Assembly: GCA_026936105.1 (NCBI GenBank) | Contig: JAIXKI010000032.1 | Location: 1-52,807, forward strand | From: Chitinophagales bacterium | Lineage (GTDB): Bacteria > Bacteroidota > Bacteroidia > Chitinophagales > Chitinophagaceae | Direction: 5' to 3' | DNA length: 52,807 nt | Shown: one piece after another, positions 36,700 through 45,940 of the stretch | How positions within the stretch are numbered: the stretch's first letter is position 1 | How the letters are laid out: each line of letters opens with the position of its first letter | Notes under the pieces: generated by a model | Databases searched by the model: none | What the model was told of the DNA's origin: nothing | Seen by the model: only the letters and a program-made list of their open reading frames with translations | Position numbers and translations under genes: made by a program

Positions 36700-38735
36700 A
36701 AAAAGCGGTGATCATATTGTTTTTTTTGATCGCATTTTCCTGCTCTCATGCTCAGGATATGCAGCAAATCACCGAACAGCAACTGGAAAATCTAACCGAT
36801 GCAGACCAGGCAGAAACCGAAGATGATTCTTACCTGCAGGAACTGGATCAGTTCAGGAAATATCCTCTTGACCTGAATAGGGCAGATGAAAGCGAGTTGA
36901 AGGAATTGAGGATACTGACCGACCTTCAGATTGGCAGCCTGATTTCATACAGAAAATTATTGGGTAAACTGGTGAGTATATATGAATTGCAATCGGTTCC
37001 TTCATGGGATATTTTCACTATCAGAAAAATTTTGCCTTTTGTGACCATATCTTCTCCTGTTTCAGCATTGCAGGGGATAGGCGGCAGATTAAAAGGTGGT
37101 GAAAACAGTTTAATGGTACGCTATTCCCGGATACTGGAGCGTTCTGCAGGTTTTGATCATTCTACACCGGGAACAAAGTATTTGGGTAGTCCGCACAGGT
37201 TATTTTTCCGTTACCGTTACACTTACAGAAATCTGTTGCAATATGGTTTTTTAGGCGATAAGGATGCAGGGGAACAATTTTTTCGCGGAGCACAAAAGAT
37301 GGGATTCGATTTTTATTCCTTTCATTTTTTTGCAAGGAAGATTGGATCTATTCAATCACTTGCATTAGGCGACTTCACCGTGAATATGGGGCAGGGCTTG
37401 ATACAATGGCAGGGGCTTGCTTTCGGGAAAAGCGCAGCCGTAATGGGAGTGAAACGCCAATCCACCATTCTGCGGCCTTACAATTCGGCAGGAGAATATA
37501 ATTTTCACCGTGGAGCCGGCATCACTGTTCAGAAAAACAATGTAGAGGCCACAGCATTTGTTTCGCTGAAAAAGATCAGCGCCAATTTTGCTTCGGATAC
37601 AATTGACAACAATGAATTCTTTACTTCTTTTCTGATGTCGGGATATAACCGCACTCCTTCCGAAATACAGGACCGGAACAATCTTCCCCAAACTTCTTTC
37701 GGAGGTAATGTTACCTATCGCCGGGACAACTGGCATGTCGGGATCAACGGTATCTATTTTCATTTTTCGAGACCAATACAAAAGAGAGATGAACTCTACA
37801 ACCTTTATGCAATAAGCGGGAACAACTGGAGCAATCTGAGTATAGACTATAGTTATACCTATAAGAATTTTCATTTCTTCGGAGAAGCTGCCGTTGACAA
37901 AGATTTTGACAAGGCAATGGTAAATGGTGTGCTGATCAGTGCAGACCGCAGGGTTGATCTGTCCATAGTTCAGCGTTCGATCAGTCCAAAGTTTCAATCA
38001 GTGAACGGAAATGCTTTTACCGAAAATACTTATCCGACCAATGAAAATGGTTTGTACGCAGGGATCAGTATTCGTCCCGGGCCTTATCTCCGCCTGGATG
38101 CATACGGTGACTTGTACAGATTTCCCTGGCTGAAATATCTGGTGGATGCTCCCAGCTATGGTAAAGACTTTTTGGTTCAGCTCACTTATTTTCCTGCTAA
38201 ACAAGTGGAATTATATTCGAGATTCAGAAGCGAATCGAAGCAGGGAAACAAGCAGAATAATACAACGGTTACCAATTATCTTGTTTTCTTACCCAGGCAA
38301 AGCTGGCGTACTCAGATCAGTTATAAGATTGATGCAGCGATCACATTGAGAAGCCGTGTTGAAATTATGTGGTATGATAAGAACAACGCCGGTAAAGAAA
38401 ACGGCTTCCTGTCATTCTTCGATGTTATCTACAAACCCATGATGAAGCCATTTGCTGCCAACATGAGGCTTCAGTATTTTGAGACGGATGGATACAATTC
38501 CCGTCTTTATGCTTTTGAAAACGATGTCCTTTACAGTTATTCGATCCCGCTGTTTTATGGAAAAGGATACCGCTATTATTTTAATTTCAATTATGATATT
38601 AGTAAAAGGCTCTCTTTGTGGGTACGCTGGGCACAAACGATTTACAGCAACGCAACTTCGGTTGGAACAGGGTTGGATAAAATTCAGGGAAACCGGAGGA
38701 GCGAGATCAAAATAGAGTCAAGGATCCTGTTTTGA
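36696..38735 (+). CDS. Exported protein with N-terminal ComEA-like helix-hairpin-helix and predicted beta-barrel
   Basis: A TTG start at 36696, overlapping the previous stop as TTGA, gives 679 residues with signal peptide [21 protein letters not shown]16 could also be a lipobox. Residues ~58-118 (YPLDLNRADESELKELRILTDLQIGSLISYRKLLG) follow the ComEA-type HhH pattern. The remainder (~130-679) is rich in alternating aromatic strands (YRYTYRNLLQYGFLGD, YYFNFNYDISKRLSLWVRWAQTIYSN), typical of an outer-membrane barrel. The combination recurs in Bacteroidota as I recall, but the function is unknown. Confidence 0.82.
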   Translation: MKKAVIILFFLIAFSCSHAQDMQQITEQQLENLTDADQAETEDDSYLQELDQFRKYPLDLNRADESELKELRILTDLQIGSLISYRKLLGKLVSIYELQSVPSWDIFTIRKILPFVTISSPVSALQGIGGRLKGGENSLMVRYSRILERSAGFDHSTPGTKYLGSPHRLFFRYRYTYRNLLQYGFLGDKDAGEQFFRGAQKMGFDFYSFHFFARKIGSIQSLALGDFTVNMGQGLIQWQGLAFGKSAAVMGVKRQSTILRPYNSAGEYNFHRGAGITVQKNNVEATAFVSLKKISANFASDTIDNNEFFTSFLMSGYNRTPSEIQDRNNLPQTSFGGNVTYRRDNWHVGINGIYFHFSRPIQKRDELYNLYAISGNNWSNLSIDYSYTYKNFHFFGEAAVDKDFDKAMVNGVLISADRRVDLSIVQRSISPKFQSVNGNAFTENTYPTNENGLYAGISIRPGPYLRLDAYGDLYRFPWLKYLVDAPSYGKDFLVQLTYFPAKQVELYSRFRSESKQGNKQNNTTVTNYLVFLPRQSWRTQISYKIDAAITLRSRVEIMWYDKNNAGKENGFLSFFDVIYKPMMKPFAANMRLQYFETDGYNSRLYAFENDVLYSYSIPLFYGKGYRYYFNFNYDISKRLSLWVRWAQTIYSNATSVGTGLDKIQGNRRSEIKIESRILF

Positions 38736-39325
38736 TATTCGCCGGATTCCATTTTATTCAATTGCTGATAGAAAAATAATAATATTGGGTTTATCTGCGG
38801 ATTTTCTTTGCTCCACCTTTAAATACTGAATTCAAAACTGTAAAAGAACAGTGAGACTACTATTAAAAACGCATTGCCTCAAATAGTGCCTGGAATTGAG
38901 ATTTTATTTTGAGCCATAGCAAGTGTATAGTTTTTCAGGAACTGTTATAGTGTGAAAGACCTTTGCAAACTTTTGGAGAAATTCTAAATGGTAATTCCTT
39001 TTAAGAAATCATGCGCACATCCCTACCCGTTCATACAGAAAGAAAAACTTGGCTTGCCTAATATTATCGGTTTATTCCATATATATCCAGATAATTATAA
39101 CTGATTGTGATATAGTGAGATAGCAATGGAAGATATGGAAGGCATTTTTCTTTTTTTAAGAATTTTATTAACGTCATTTTTACAAAGTTTAATTATGTGT
39201 TAAAAAAAACTCTATATTGCCGCAGCATTTATAATAATTCATCTGTCTTTTCATCTTATAAGGCTTTGAAAATCGGATGAAACAAGTTGATCCTTAAAAG
39301 TTTTATCACTAAAAACTAACGTCAA
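38736..39325 (+). other. Intergenic region with leader of the first susC
   Basis: This is 590 bp of AT-rich DNA with no credible gene. The right part contains the promoter/leader element listed at 39177-39230. Nothing else was recognised: no sigma/anti-sigma gene and no clear hairpin. Confidence 0.5.
39177..39230 (+). promoter_or_regulatory. Conserved promoter element of the first SusC/SusD operon
   Basis: TTTTTACAA (39177-39185), TGTTAAAAAAAA (from 39198) and TATATTGCCGCAGCATTT (39213-39230) recur in the same order and spacing in front of the second susC (46106-46156). TATATTGC is a degenerate -7 box. The leader to ATG 39326 would be ~100 nt, and the last bases before the ATG (AAAACTAACGT) are shared too. 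Confidence 0.55.
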
Positions 39326-42300
39326 ATGAGAAAATTTGCAACTTTCTTCGCAATGCTAATGTTGTCAGGTTCATTAGTAATTGCGCAAACCCGGACTATT
39401 TCGGGAACTGTAAGGGATAGCAAAGGTGATCCCGTTGCAGGCGCCAGTGTTACCGTAAAAGGTACACAGGTTGGAACCACAACCAATGAGGTGGGAGCAT
39501 ACAAGATCTCCGCTGCTACCGGAAACACATTGGTAATATCTGCAGTTGGCTACACACTTCAGGAAATCAAGGTGGGCAGTTCAGCCACTTATGATGTTAC
39601 TCTGAGTCAGCAAAGCAGAGAACTTTCTGAAGTAATCGTAACCGGTGTAGCCGCTGCAACTACAAAGGCAAAACTTACCGTATCGGTAACAAAACTGAAT
39701 GCCAATGAGATCAATAAAGTCCCGCCGGTTTCCTTGGCAACTGCTCTCACAGGAAAAGTGGCCGGTGTGAAAACATCCAGTACCAGCGGATTACCGGGAT
39801 CCGGATTGGACATTCAACTCCGGGCAGACAATAATCTGAATGTTGGTTCTGGACCATTAATTCTTGTGGACGGAGTTCAGCTCTCGGGCAGCCTCGCAGA
39901 TATCAACTCCGATGATGTGGAATCCATTGAAGTGGTAAAAGGAGCCGCTGCTTCGGCTTTATACGGATCCAGGGCAGGTAACGGAGTGATCGCTGTTACA
40001 ACCAAAAGAGGAAAAGGGTCGGCCGTAAGCGTTGTGGTCAGGAATGAAGTAGGTATGCAAAACCTGGCTCACGTATTGAAAGTGGCCAAACACCATCCAT
40101 ATGCACTTGCATCCGATTGGGAAAATTTTAAGGGAGTCTACACAAAATATAACGGTGTGACCTATCCTGCTAATTACAGTGGTACTGGGTTTGACCCCGG
40201 GATATCAGGGAACCGTGTTCCGGATCCTGATCACTACCAGGATAACCCTTATGGTATTGAGCGCTCTCCTCAGAGAGATGTATTTGGTACTGGTATTAAC
40301 TACACCAATTTTGTATCCATAAGCACAAAAAGCGACAAAACAGCGATCTATGCATCATTTGAAAATAATAAACAACAAGGTGTTGTTGATCTTACTGATG
40401 GCTACAGAAGGCAAAATTTCAGGTTGAACCTTGATCAGCAGGTGGCTTCATGGCTGAAAGTCAGCGCCACCAATTTGTTTATAAACCGCCTGATCCAATA
40501 CCCCGGCGGAAGCCCTTTTTATGATGTTGCCCGTCTGGAGCCTGACATCAATCTGAGAGAAATTAACCCGGTTGACGGCCAGCCTTATTATCCGAGAATT
40601 GACCAATGGATCGGTGAGATTGTGAATCCTCTTTATTCATTGTGGAAACGCAAGATCAACGATAAAGACCGCAGGTGGCTGGCTAACTACACAGCTAATG
40701 TCAAGTTTTCGAATTATGTAAACCTTGATGTAACTCACACCATTGAGATAGAGAATTACCGCAGTTCTTCTATTACCCCGAAAGATACCTGGAAAGTGGG
40801 CGGGCCTGCTAATGTTAACAATGGTATGTCTTATACAAACGGTAGCTTGTCTATGTCTTCAAGTGAAGATAATACCCAGAACACTCAGTTGACTTTGAAT
40901 ATGTCTCATCGTTTTGGTGAGCTGAATGTGGCAGGCAAGCTTTCCTATCTGTATGAGAACAGTCATTCTGAAAGTTTTAATGTCTATTCTTCACAATTTG
41001 TGGTTAATGAAATCGAGGCCTTCAATAATTTCGCCTCTATCAACGGGGCAGGATCTTCTATATCAGCAGAAAGAGCTCAGAACTATTTTGCGATAGCTTC
41101 ATTGGATTATAAAGACAGGTATTTATTGGATGGAATGTTCCGTTATGACGGATCTTCATTGTTCGGACCTGATGCAAGATGGAATCCATATTACCGTATT
41201 TCAGGTGCATACAGGATCAGCAAAGATGTTACTATACCAGGTATCGAAGAGTTGAAGATAAGGGCTGCTCATGGTACTGCAGGTATCCGCCCCGGTTTCT
41301 CCTGGCAATATGAGGTTTACAGCCTGTCAAATGGTATTGCTTCACCGAGCCAGAAAGGAAATAAATTACTGAAACCTTCAAAGACTGCAGAAACTGAAAT
41401 CGGACTTGATGTAAACTTTTTGAAGAGATTCAGTTTTGAAGCAACTTATTCATTTTCCAGAACAACTGACCAGTTCTTAAATGCTCCATTGGTACCTTTT
41501 CTGAATCAGGGATATAATCATCAATGGATCAATGCCGGTGATATAACTTCAAATACTTTGGAAGCAACTTTAAGAGCCAATTGGGTCAGAAATAAAGATT
41601 GGTCATGGTCTTCTAATGTGGTATTTTCAAGAGTTCGCCAGAAAGTAGGAAATCTTCCAATTCCGCCTTATTATCTGGGCGCATTTTCGGGTGATGTGAA
41701 TGTGTTCCGGATTGAATCCTTTGCCACTTATGGTTCTATGTATGGTTACCGGTTTGTACGCACGCTGGATCAGATGAGCCGCCAGCTTCCTGCAGGAAAG
41801 ACCATTTCTGATTATGAGGTCAATAATGAGGGATATGTAATTGCAAAAGGAACACAAGGAAAAACCAATGAGCGCCCGATCAAAGAATTGGGTGCGGATG
41901 GCAATGCGTGGTTTGGAAAGATTGGAGATGGCAATGCTGATTTCAATGTTGGTTTTTCCAATACCATAAACTGGAAAGGGTTTACATTATACTTTCTTTT
42001 GGATTGGAAACAGGGTGGTGATATCTATAATGCAAATAATCAGCGTATGGCCTTTAACAATATGTCTTACTTACAGGATATGTATAATGTACCTGACGAT
42101 AAAAAGAAGGCCTATGATTATTGGTTTTCCGGAATGTATGATGCAAACCTGCCTAATCAATATTGGGTAGAGGATGCAACTTATATGAAAGTCCGTGAGT
42201 TTTCAATTGGCTATACCTTCAATAATGAAACATTAGCCAGAGCATTTAAGGGTGTTGTGAAAGGGATTAATGCAAGGGTGGTAGGCAGAAACCTGCTGAC

Positions 42301-42418
42301 ATTTACAAAATATTCCGGCTACGACCCTGAAGTGGGAAGCATCAGGCAACCTTTGGATGGTATCGGTACAAACCCGAATTTCAGGAATATTGCCTTTTCA
42401 CTGTCCTTTAATTTCTAA
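39326..42418 (+). CDS. SusC/RagA-family TonB-dependent transporter (first locus)
   Basis: A 1030-residue protein with a signal peptide ending in ...LVIAQ, a carboxypeptidase-regulatory-like domain (TRTISGTVRDSKGDPVAGASVTVKG), the TonB-box-like EVIVTG (~102-107), a plug domain with LVDGVQLSG and VESIEVVKGAAASALYGSRAGNGVI, and a long barrel ending ...FRNIAFSLSFNF. By family it is the energised outer-membrane channel of a SusCD pair importing glycans or peptides. No glycoside hydrolase or peptidase lies nearby, so the substrate is unknown. susD follows 13 nt downstream. Confidence 0.96.
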   Translation: MRKFATFFAMLMLSGSLVIAQTRTISGTVRDSKGDPVAGASVTVKGTQVGTTTNEVGAYKISAATGNTLVISAVGYTLQEIKVGSSATYDVTLSQQSRELSEVIVTGVAAATTKAKLTVSVTKLNANEINKVPPVSLATALTGKVAGVKTSSTSGLPGSGLDIQLRADNNLNVGSGPLILVDGVQLSGSLADINSDDVESIEVVKGAAASALYGSRAGNGVIAVTTKRGKGSAVSVVVRNEVGMQNLAHVLKVAKHHPYALASDWENFKGVYTKYNGVTYPANYSGTGFDPGISGNRVPDPDHYQDNPYGIERSPQRDVFGTGINYTNFVSISTKSDKTAIYASFENNKQQGVVDLTDGYRRQNFRLNLDQQVASWLKVSATNLFINRLIQYPGGSPFYDVARLEPDINLREINPVDGQPYYPRIDQWIGEIVNPLYSLWKRKINDKDRRWLANYTANVKFSNYVNLDVTHTIEIENYRSSSITPKDTWKVGGPANVNNGMSYTNGSLSMSSSEDNTQNTQLTLNMSHRFGELNVAGKLSYLYENSHSESFNVYSSQFVVNEIEAFNNFASINGAGSSISAERAQNYFAIASLDYKDRYLLDGMFRYDGSSLFGPDARWNPYYRISGAYRISKDVTIPGIEELKIRAAHGTAGIRPGFSWQYEVYSLSNGIASPSQKGNKLLKPSKTAETEIGLDVNFLKRFSFEATYSFSRTTDQFLNAPLVPFLNQGYNHQWINAGDITSNTLEATLRANWVRNKDWSWSSNVVFSRVRQKVGNLPIPPYYLGAFSGDVNVFRIESFATYGSMYGYRFVRTLDQMSRQLPAGKTISDYEVNNEGYVIAKGTQGKTNERPIKELGADGNAWFGKIGDGNADFNVGFSNTINWKGFTLYFLLDWKQGGDIYNANNQRMAFNNMSYLQDMYNVPDDKKKAYDYWFSGMYDANLPNQYWVEDATYMKVREFSIGYTFNNETLARAFKGVVKGINARVVGRNLLTFTKYSGYDPEVGSIRQPLDGIGTNPNFRNIAFSLSFNF

Positions 42419-42431
42419 AACATCAAAAAAC

Positions 42432-43916
42432 ATGAATATGAAAAGAATACATATTGCAATCATTGCAGGACTTCTGATCGGGGTTTTGGCGGGTTGTAAG
42501 AAAGATTTGCTGGATGTGCCCAACCAAAACAACCCTGACTTCGCCAAGGTCCTTTCCAATGGAAATGACTTACAAAAACTTGCTGCAGGTTTGTTTAATA
42601 CAATTTATGGGGGGGAGCACGCCTATGGCGGAGTGGAAATGATGCTTGCCGTTGCAGCTGATAATGTCAGTTGTTCCTGGGGAAATGCCGGTATGAGAGA
42701 CATGGGCTGGGAACCACGTGATCACGCATGGGATAACACTCCTGCCTATGGAAATGCTGGCTATACCAAAGGAACATTTGATGCCATGTATGCATCCATT
42801 GTTACTGCTTCTCAGATCATGAAAGCTCTGGACGCAGGGGTAGAGGTGGATAATGATGCTCAGGTAAAAGCGTTTGCAAAATTTGCCCAGGGTGTCGGTT
42901 ATGGAAACCTTGCATTGATCTTTGACAGGGCATTTCTCGTGGACGAAAACCTAACTGTGCCGGAAGATGTGGCAAGCGCAGTTGATTACAAACAGATAGC
43001 AGCAGCAGCTATCGGATATCTTAATGATGCTATCTCTTATTGTTCAACAAGCTTTACGATCCCGGCTGATTGGCTAGGAACTGCTTCAGATCTGTCTAAC
43101 GACGACTTTAAAGCACTGTGCAATACCATGGCAGCAAGAATACTTGCTTACCTGCCCCGTAATAAGACTGAACTGGCCGCTGTTAATTGGGCTCAGGTTA
43201 AGACCTATGCCGATGCAGGTATTACATTTGACTTCAATGTCATAGGTGATGCTTATACCACTTGGTATGATGAAGCCGGAGATTATCTCACCGCCAATGG
43301 CTGGGGTATTACTGATATGTACACTGTGCATATGATGGCTCCGGATCAGCCACAGCACTGGGATGATAGTCCGAGTTTTCCCTATCCACCTCCTGCAACT
43401 AATATTGTTGACGATAGGTTAAACACCGATTTTGAATATGTAAGCGCAAACTGGTTCCAGTCAGCAAGGGGATTTTATTTCTTCTCTTCTTACAGGAGTC
43501 AAAGATATGATGCTCTTTATATAAATGATGAAGGGCCAAAGCCGGAAGTCCTGAAAGCAGAAAATGATATGCTGCGTGCAGAAGCCAGGGCATATACAAA
43601 CGACCTTTCAGGCGCTGCAGCTATTATAAATGCAAGCACCAGAATTACCAGGGGCAATATGACACCTGTGGCAGCTGACCTGGATGAGATTGTTCAGGCC
43701 ATACATCATGAAAGATTTGTTGAGATGTACACAACCGGTGTAGGCTTGCAATTCTTCGAGATGAGGAAACTGAACCTTTTGCAAAAAGGCACTCCTCTTC
43801 ACATGCCATTGCCTGCCGGTACTCTACAAACTTTAAGGGTTCCACAGCCCTTTTACACTTTCGGTTATTTAAGGAATGCTGATGGTATAGGTACTTCCAA
43901 TGCAGGATGGAGATAA
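42432..43916 (+). CDS. SusD/RagB-family substrate-binding lipoprotein (first locus)
   Basis: The start at ATG 42432 gives a lipoprotein signal peptide with C22 in LAGC (MKRIHIAIIAGLLIGVLAGCKKD) and 494 residues; the frame is open further upstream but lies inside susC. The SusD fold is indicated by the N-terminal TPR-like helices, ALCNTMAARILAYLPRNKTEL and the C-terminal LRAEARAY...HHERFVEM...EMRKLNLL. By family it caps the SusC barrel at the cell surface. Codons from about residue 310 on are duplicated at 52257-52807 with 98.5% identity. Confidence 0.95.
   Translation: MNMKRIHIAIIAGLLIGVLAGCKKDLLDVPNQNNPDFAKVLSNGNDLQKLAAGLFNTIYGGEHAYGGVEMMLAVAADNVSCSWGNAGMRDMGWEPRDHAWDNTPAYGNAGYTKGTFDAMYASIVTASQIMKALDAGVEVDNDAQVKAFAKFAQGVGYGNLALIFDRAFLVDENLTVPEDVASAVDYKQIAAAAIGYLNDAISYCSTSFTIPADWLGTASDLSNDDFKALCNTMAARILAYLPRNKTELAAVNWAQVKTYADAGITFDFNVIGDAYTTWYDEAGDYLTANGWGITDMYTVHMMAPDQPQHWDDSPSFPYPPPATNIVDDRLNTDFEYVSANWFQSARGFYFFSSYRSQRYDALYINDEGPKPEVLKAENDMLRAEARAYTNDLSGAAAIINASTRITRGNMTPVAADLDEIVQAIHHERFVEMYTTGVGLQFFEMRKLNLLQKGTPLHMPLPAGTLQTLRVPQPFYTFGYLRNADGIGTSNAGWR
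43360..43902 (+). repeat. Direct repeat, left copy (within susD of the first locus)
   Basis: This is the left member of a ~0.55-kb direct repeat whose right member is 52257-52807. The two are offset by 8897 bp before the 8-bp insertion and 8905 after it. Positions 43401-43726 have no mismatch with 52298-52623; all mismatches fall near the ends. Confidence 0.93.
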
Positions 43917-43921
43917 AATGT

Positions 43922-43984
43922 TTACCTGTTTAATAGGTAATTAAAATTGCGGGCCGGTCTTGTATAATGACCGGCCCTTTTTTT
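43922..43984 (+). terminator. Strong terminator after the first SusC/SusD operon
   Basis: GGGCCGGTC (43951-43959) pairs perfectly with GACCGGCCC (43969-43977) over 9 bp and is followed by seven T (43978-43984). A smaller perfect hairpin TTACCT-N7-AGGTAA precedes it at 43922-43940. The group II intron begins 2 nt after the T-run. Confidence 0.9.
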
Positions 43985-44240
43985 GTGTGCGCCATGCATG
44001 CCATGATTCTTTAAGGTTAAAGTCCTGAACAGGTCGGCTAACGGGAACTGTTAGTCTAAAGCAAGGGTGTTCGTCGTGAGGCGGAATCCGAAGGAAGCGG
44101 CGGACAAAGATTTGAGTTGACGAACAGAAACAGGATACAAGGCTTACTCATCGGGTTAGCTGGCATTAGAATACGAAGTCCCAAAGTTAGATGTAAACAT
44201 GAGGTAGTAAATCCTGCAACTTAAATCGGAAGAATCATGA

Positions 44241-44259
44241 GCCTGCCCTTCGGGCAGGC
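44241..44259. repeat. GC-rich perfect palindrome inside the intron
   Basis: GCCTGCCC-TTC-GGGCAGGC is an 8-bp perfect hairpin within the 5' structural part of the intron. It probably forms an intron stem; its arms resemble the palindrome at 28841-28859. Confidence 0.45.
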
Positions 44260-44460
44260 GGGCTTACCATGGGAGGTCTGATATTTTTTTTCAGAGGCGT
44301 AGGTATGAGCGAATGCCAAAGCAAAGAGAGAACATCGGAAGTCATAGTACCACAGAAGCTATGGAAACATAGCGGAGGGAAGGACAGGATCTTTAGAGCA
44401 GGGAAGTTTTTTTAGAAGTAGTAAAAGTCAAAGAGGAAAATAACTCTTAAGGGCAGAGGA

Positions 44461-45753
44461 ATGAATATGCAGATGCACCTTGTTGGAGAAAGTATATTCA
44501 GCCATGCAGTCGGCCGGGTAGTCGTACACTACAACGCTGACGGCATGGTATTTCCTTTATGGCTTTCTGCATGCAAAGAAGAACGCACCCTGACGAAGGG
44601 ATTGATGGAAAAGATAGCCGAACCATCAAATCTCTGGAAGGCTTTTAAGAGGGTAAGAACAAATGATGGCAGTCATGGAGTAGATAATATGGCGGTAAAA
44701 GAGTTGGGCAAATGGCTAAAGGCAAACTACCAGTAGTTACAAACCAGTCTAATTGCAGGCAACTATCACCCCCGTGCTGTACGAGGCGTTCAAATCTCCA
44801 AGTCACAAGGAGGCTTTCGGCAATTAGGCATTCCTACAGTAAAAGACAGATTGGTACAACAAGCCATTCATCAGGTGTTGAGTGAAAAGTATGAGAGAAT
44901 ATTTTCAACACACAGCTATGGTTTTCGTCCGGGTAAGTATGCTCATCAGGCATTGAAACAAGCCGGGGAATACATAGCCCTGGGCAAGAGTTATGTAATA
45001 TACCTTGACCTTGAAAAGTTCTTTGATGAATTAAATCATCACCGGTTGATGTGGTTGTTGAAGACACAAATAGGCGATACAAGATTATTAAAGCTGATAG
45101 ATTTGTTTTTAAAAGCAGGGATGTTACAGGGAGGCCTGATGAGCCAACGCATCAAAGGCACACCACAGGGAGGGCCGTTAAGTCCATTACTATCCAACAT
45201 CATACTGGATGAACTGGATAAAGAACTGGAAAAGCGGGGGCACAGCTATGTGAGATACGCCGATGATGTAAAGATATTTGTCAGCAGTGAAGCGGCGGCC
45301 GGGAGAGTCGAGGAAAGTATCACGGAGTACATTGAAGGCAAACTACTACTCAAAGTAAACAAGGAGAAAAGCCGGATAAGTCAGGGATACGAACTAAACT
45401 TTTTGGATCATGGGATAGTAAGAGAAGGGAAGCTAATGTTAAGTTATAAGAGTGAAGAGCGACTAAGAGAGAAAATAAGACACATCACCTGACGTAACAG
45501 AGGGATCAGCATGGCACAAATGGTAAAAGAATTGCACATAAAACCACATGGATGGCTACAACACTTCCGGTATGCAGTCATGCGCAAGCGAATGGAGCGG
45601 ATAGACAGTTGGATAAAGCACAGGCTTCGCTGCCACAGGCTCAAGCAATGCAAACAGGTAATCGGCACTTTAAGATGGCTAAGGAAATGCAAAATAGAAG
45701 AAACCTTATGTTGGCGAACCGCAAAGCAGCAAGGGCTGGTGGTGTTTAAGTAA
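44461..45753 (+). pseudogene. Group II intron reverse transcriptase/maturase with two nonsense codons
   Basis: One reading frame spans ~430 codons but is cut by TAG at 44734-44736 (codon 92) and TGA at 45490-45492 (codon 344). No frameshift is involved. The pieces read continuously as an intron-encoded protein: KRVRTNDGSHGVDNMAV, then LIAGNYHPRAVRGVQISKSQGGFRQLGIPTVKDRLVQQAI, YGFRPGKYAHQALKQA, GTPQGGPLSPLLSNI, the catalytic YVRYADD, and the maturase part RNRGISMAQMVKELHIKPHGWLQHFRYAV. No endonuclease domain is seen. TAG stands where relatives have Gln, and TGA where they have Arg, so each fits one C-to-T change. Full-length protein would need readthrough or suppression. Confidence 0.88.
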
Positions 45754-45859
45754 AAGCCCTGCAGCAAATAAAGGGATTAACAATCTATGGTTTGCAGAAA
45801 ACGGTTATTACAGTCTGGCAGACAATTATCAATCCTTGCATCGTAAATCACTCTAAGGA

Positions 45860-45940
45860 AACCGCCGTACACGCAAGTACATACGGTGGCGTGAGAGGAC
45901 GGTGAATATACGGCTTATGTATCTTCACCTCCTACTTTAA
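45860..45940 (+). ncRNA. Domains V and VI of the group II intron
   Basis: Domain V: CCGCCGT (45862-45868) pairs with ACGGTGG (45883-45889), with one G-U, around an ACGCAA-containing loop. Domain VI: AGGACGGTGAA pairs with TTCACCTCCT (to 45933), and A45934 is left bulged before CTT, the position of the branch-point adenosine. The catalytic RNA core therefore looks intact. Confidence 0.72.

Larger units (their letters stand above)
43987..45940 (+). mobile_element. Group II intron inserted directly behind a terminator
   Basis: The 5' end is GTGCGCC (43987), the canonical bacterial group II start. The following RNA reads like known introns: AAAGTCCTGAACAGG, CAAGGGTGTTCGTCGTGAGGCGGAATC, GAAGGAAGC, GAACAGAAACAGG and TGGGAGGTCTG. 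The reverse-transcriptase frame lies at 44461-45753, with domains V and VI after it. The 3' end is approximate (45938-45945). Length is about 1.95 kb. Insertion directly 3' of a terminator is typical of group IIC introns, but the class was not determined. Confidence 0.88.

Noticed and set aside
37365-37997. 210-codon minus-strand frame inside the HhH/barrel gene
   Set aside because: It is an antisense shadow of a protein with a clear signal peptide and domain pattern.
44461-45753. Reassignment of TAG or TGA as sense codons
   Set aside because: Both codons end many intact genes in the window, and only this frame is interrupted, so ordinary nonsense mutation is simpler.
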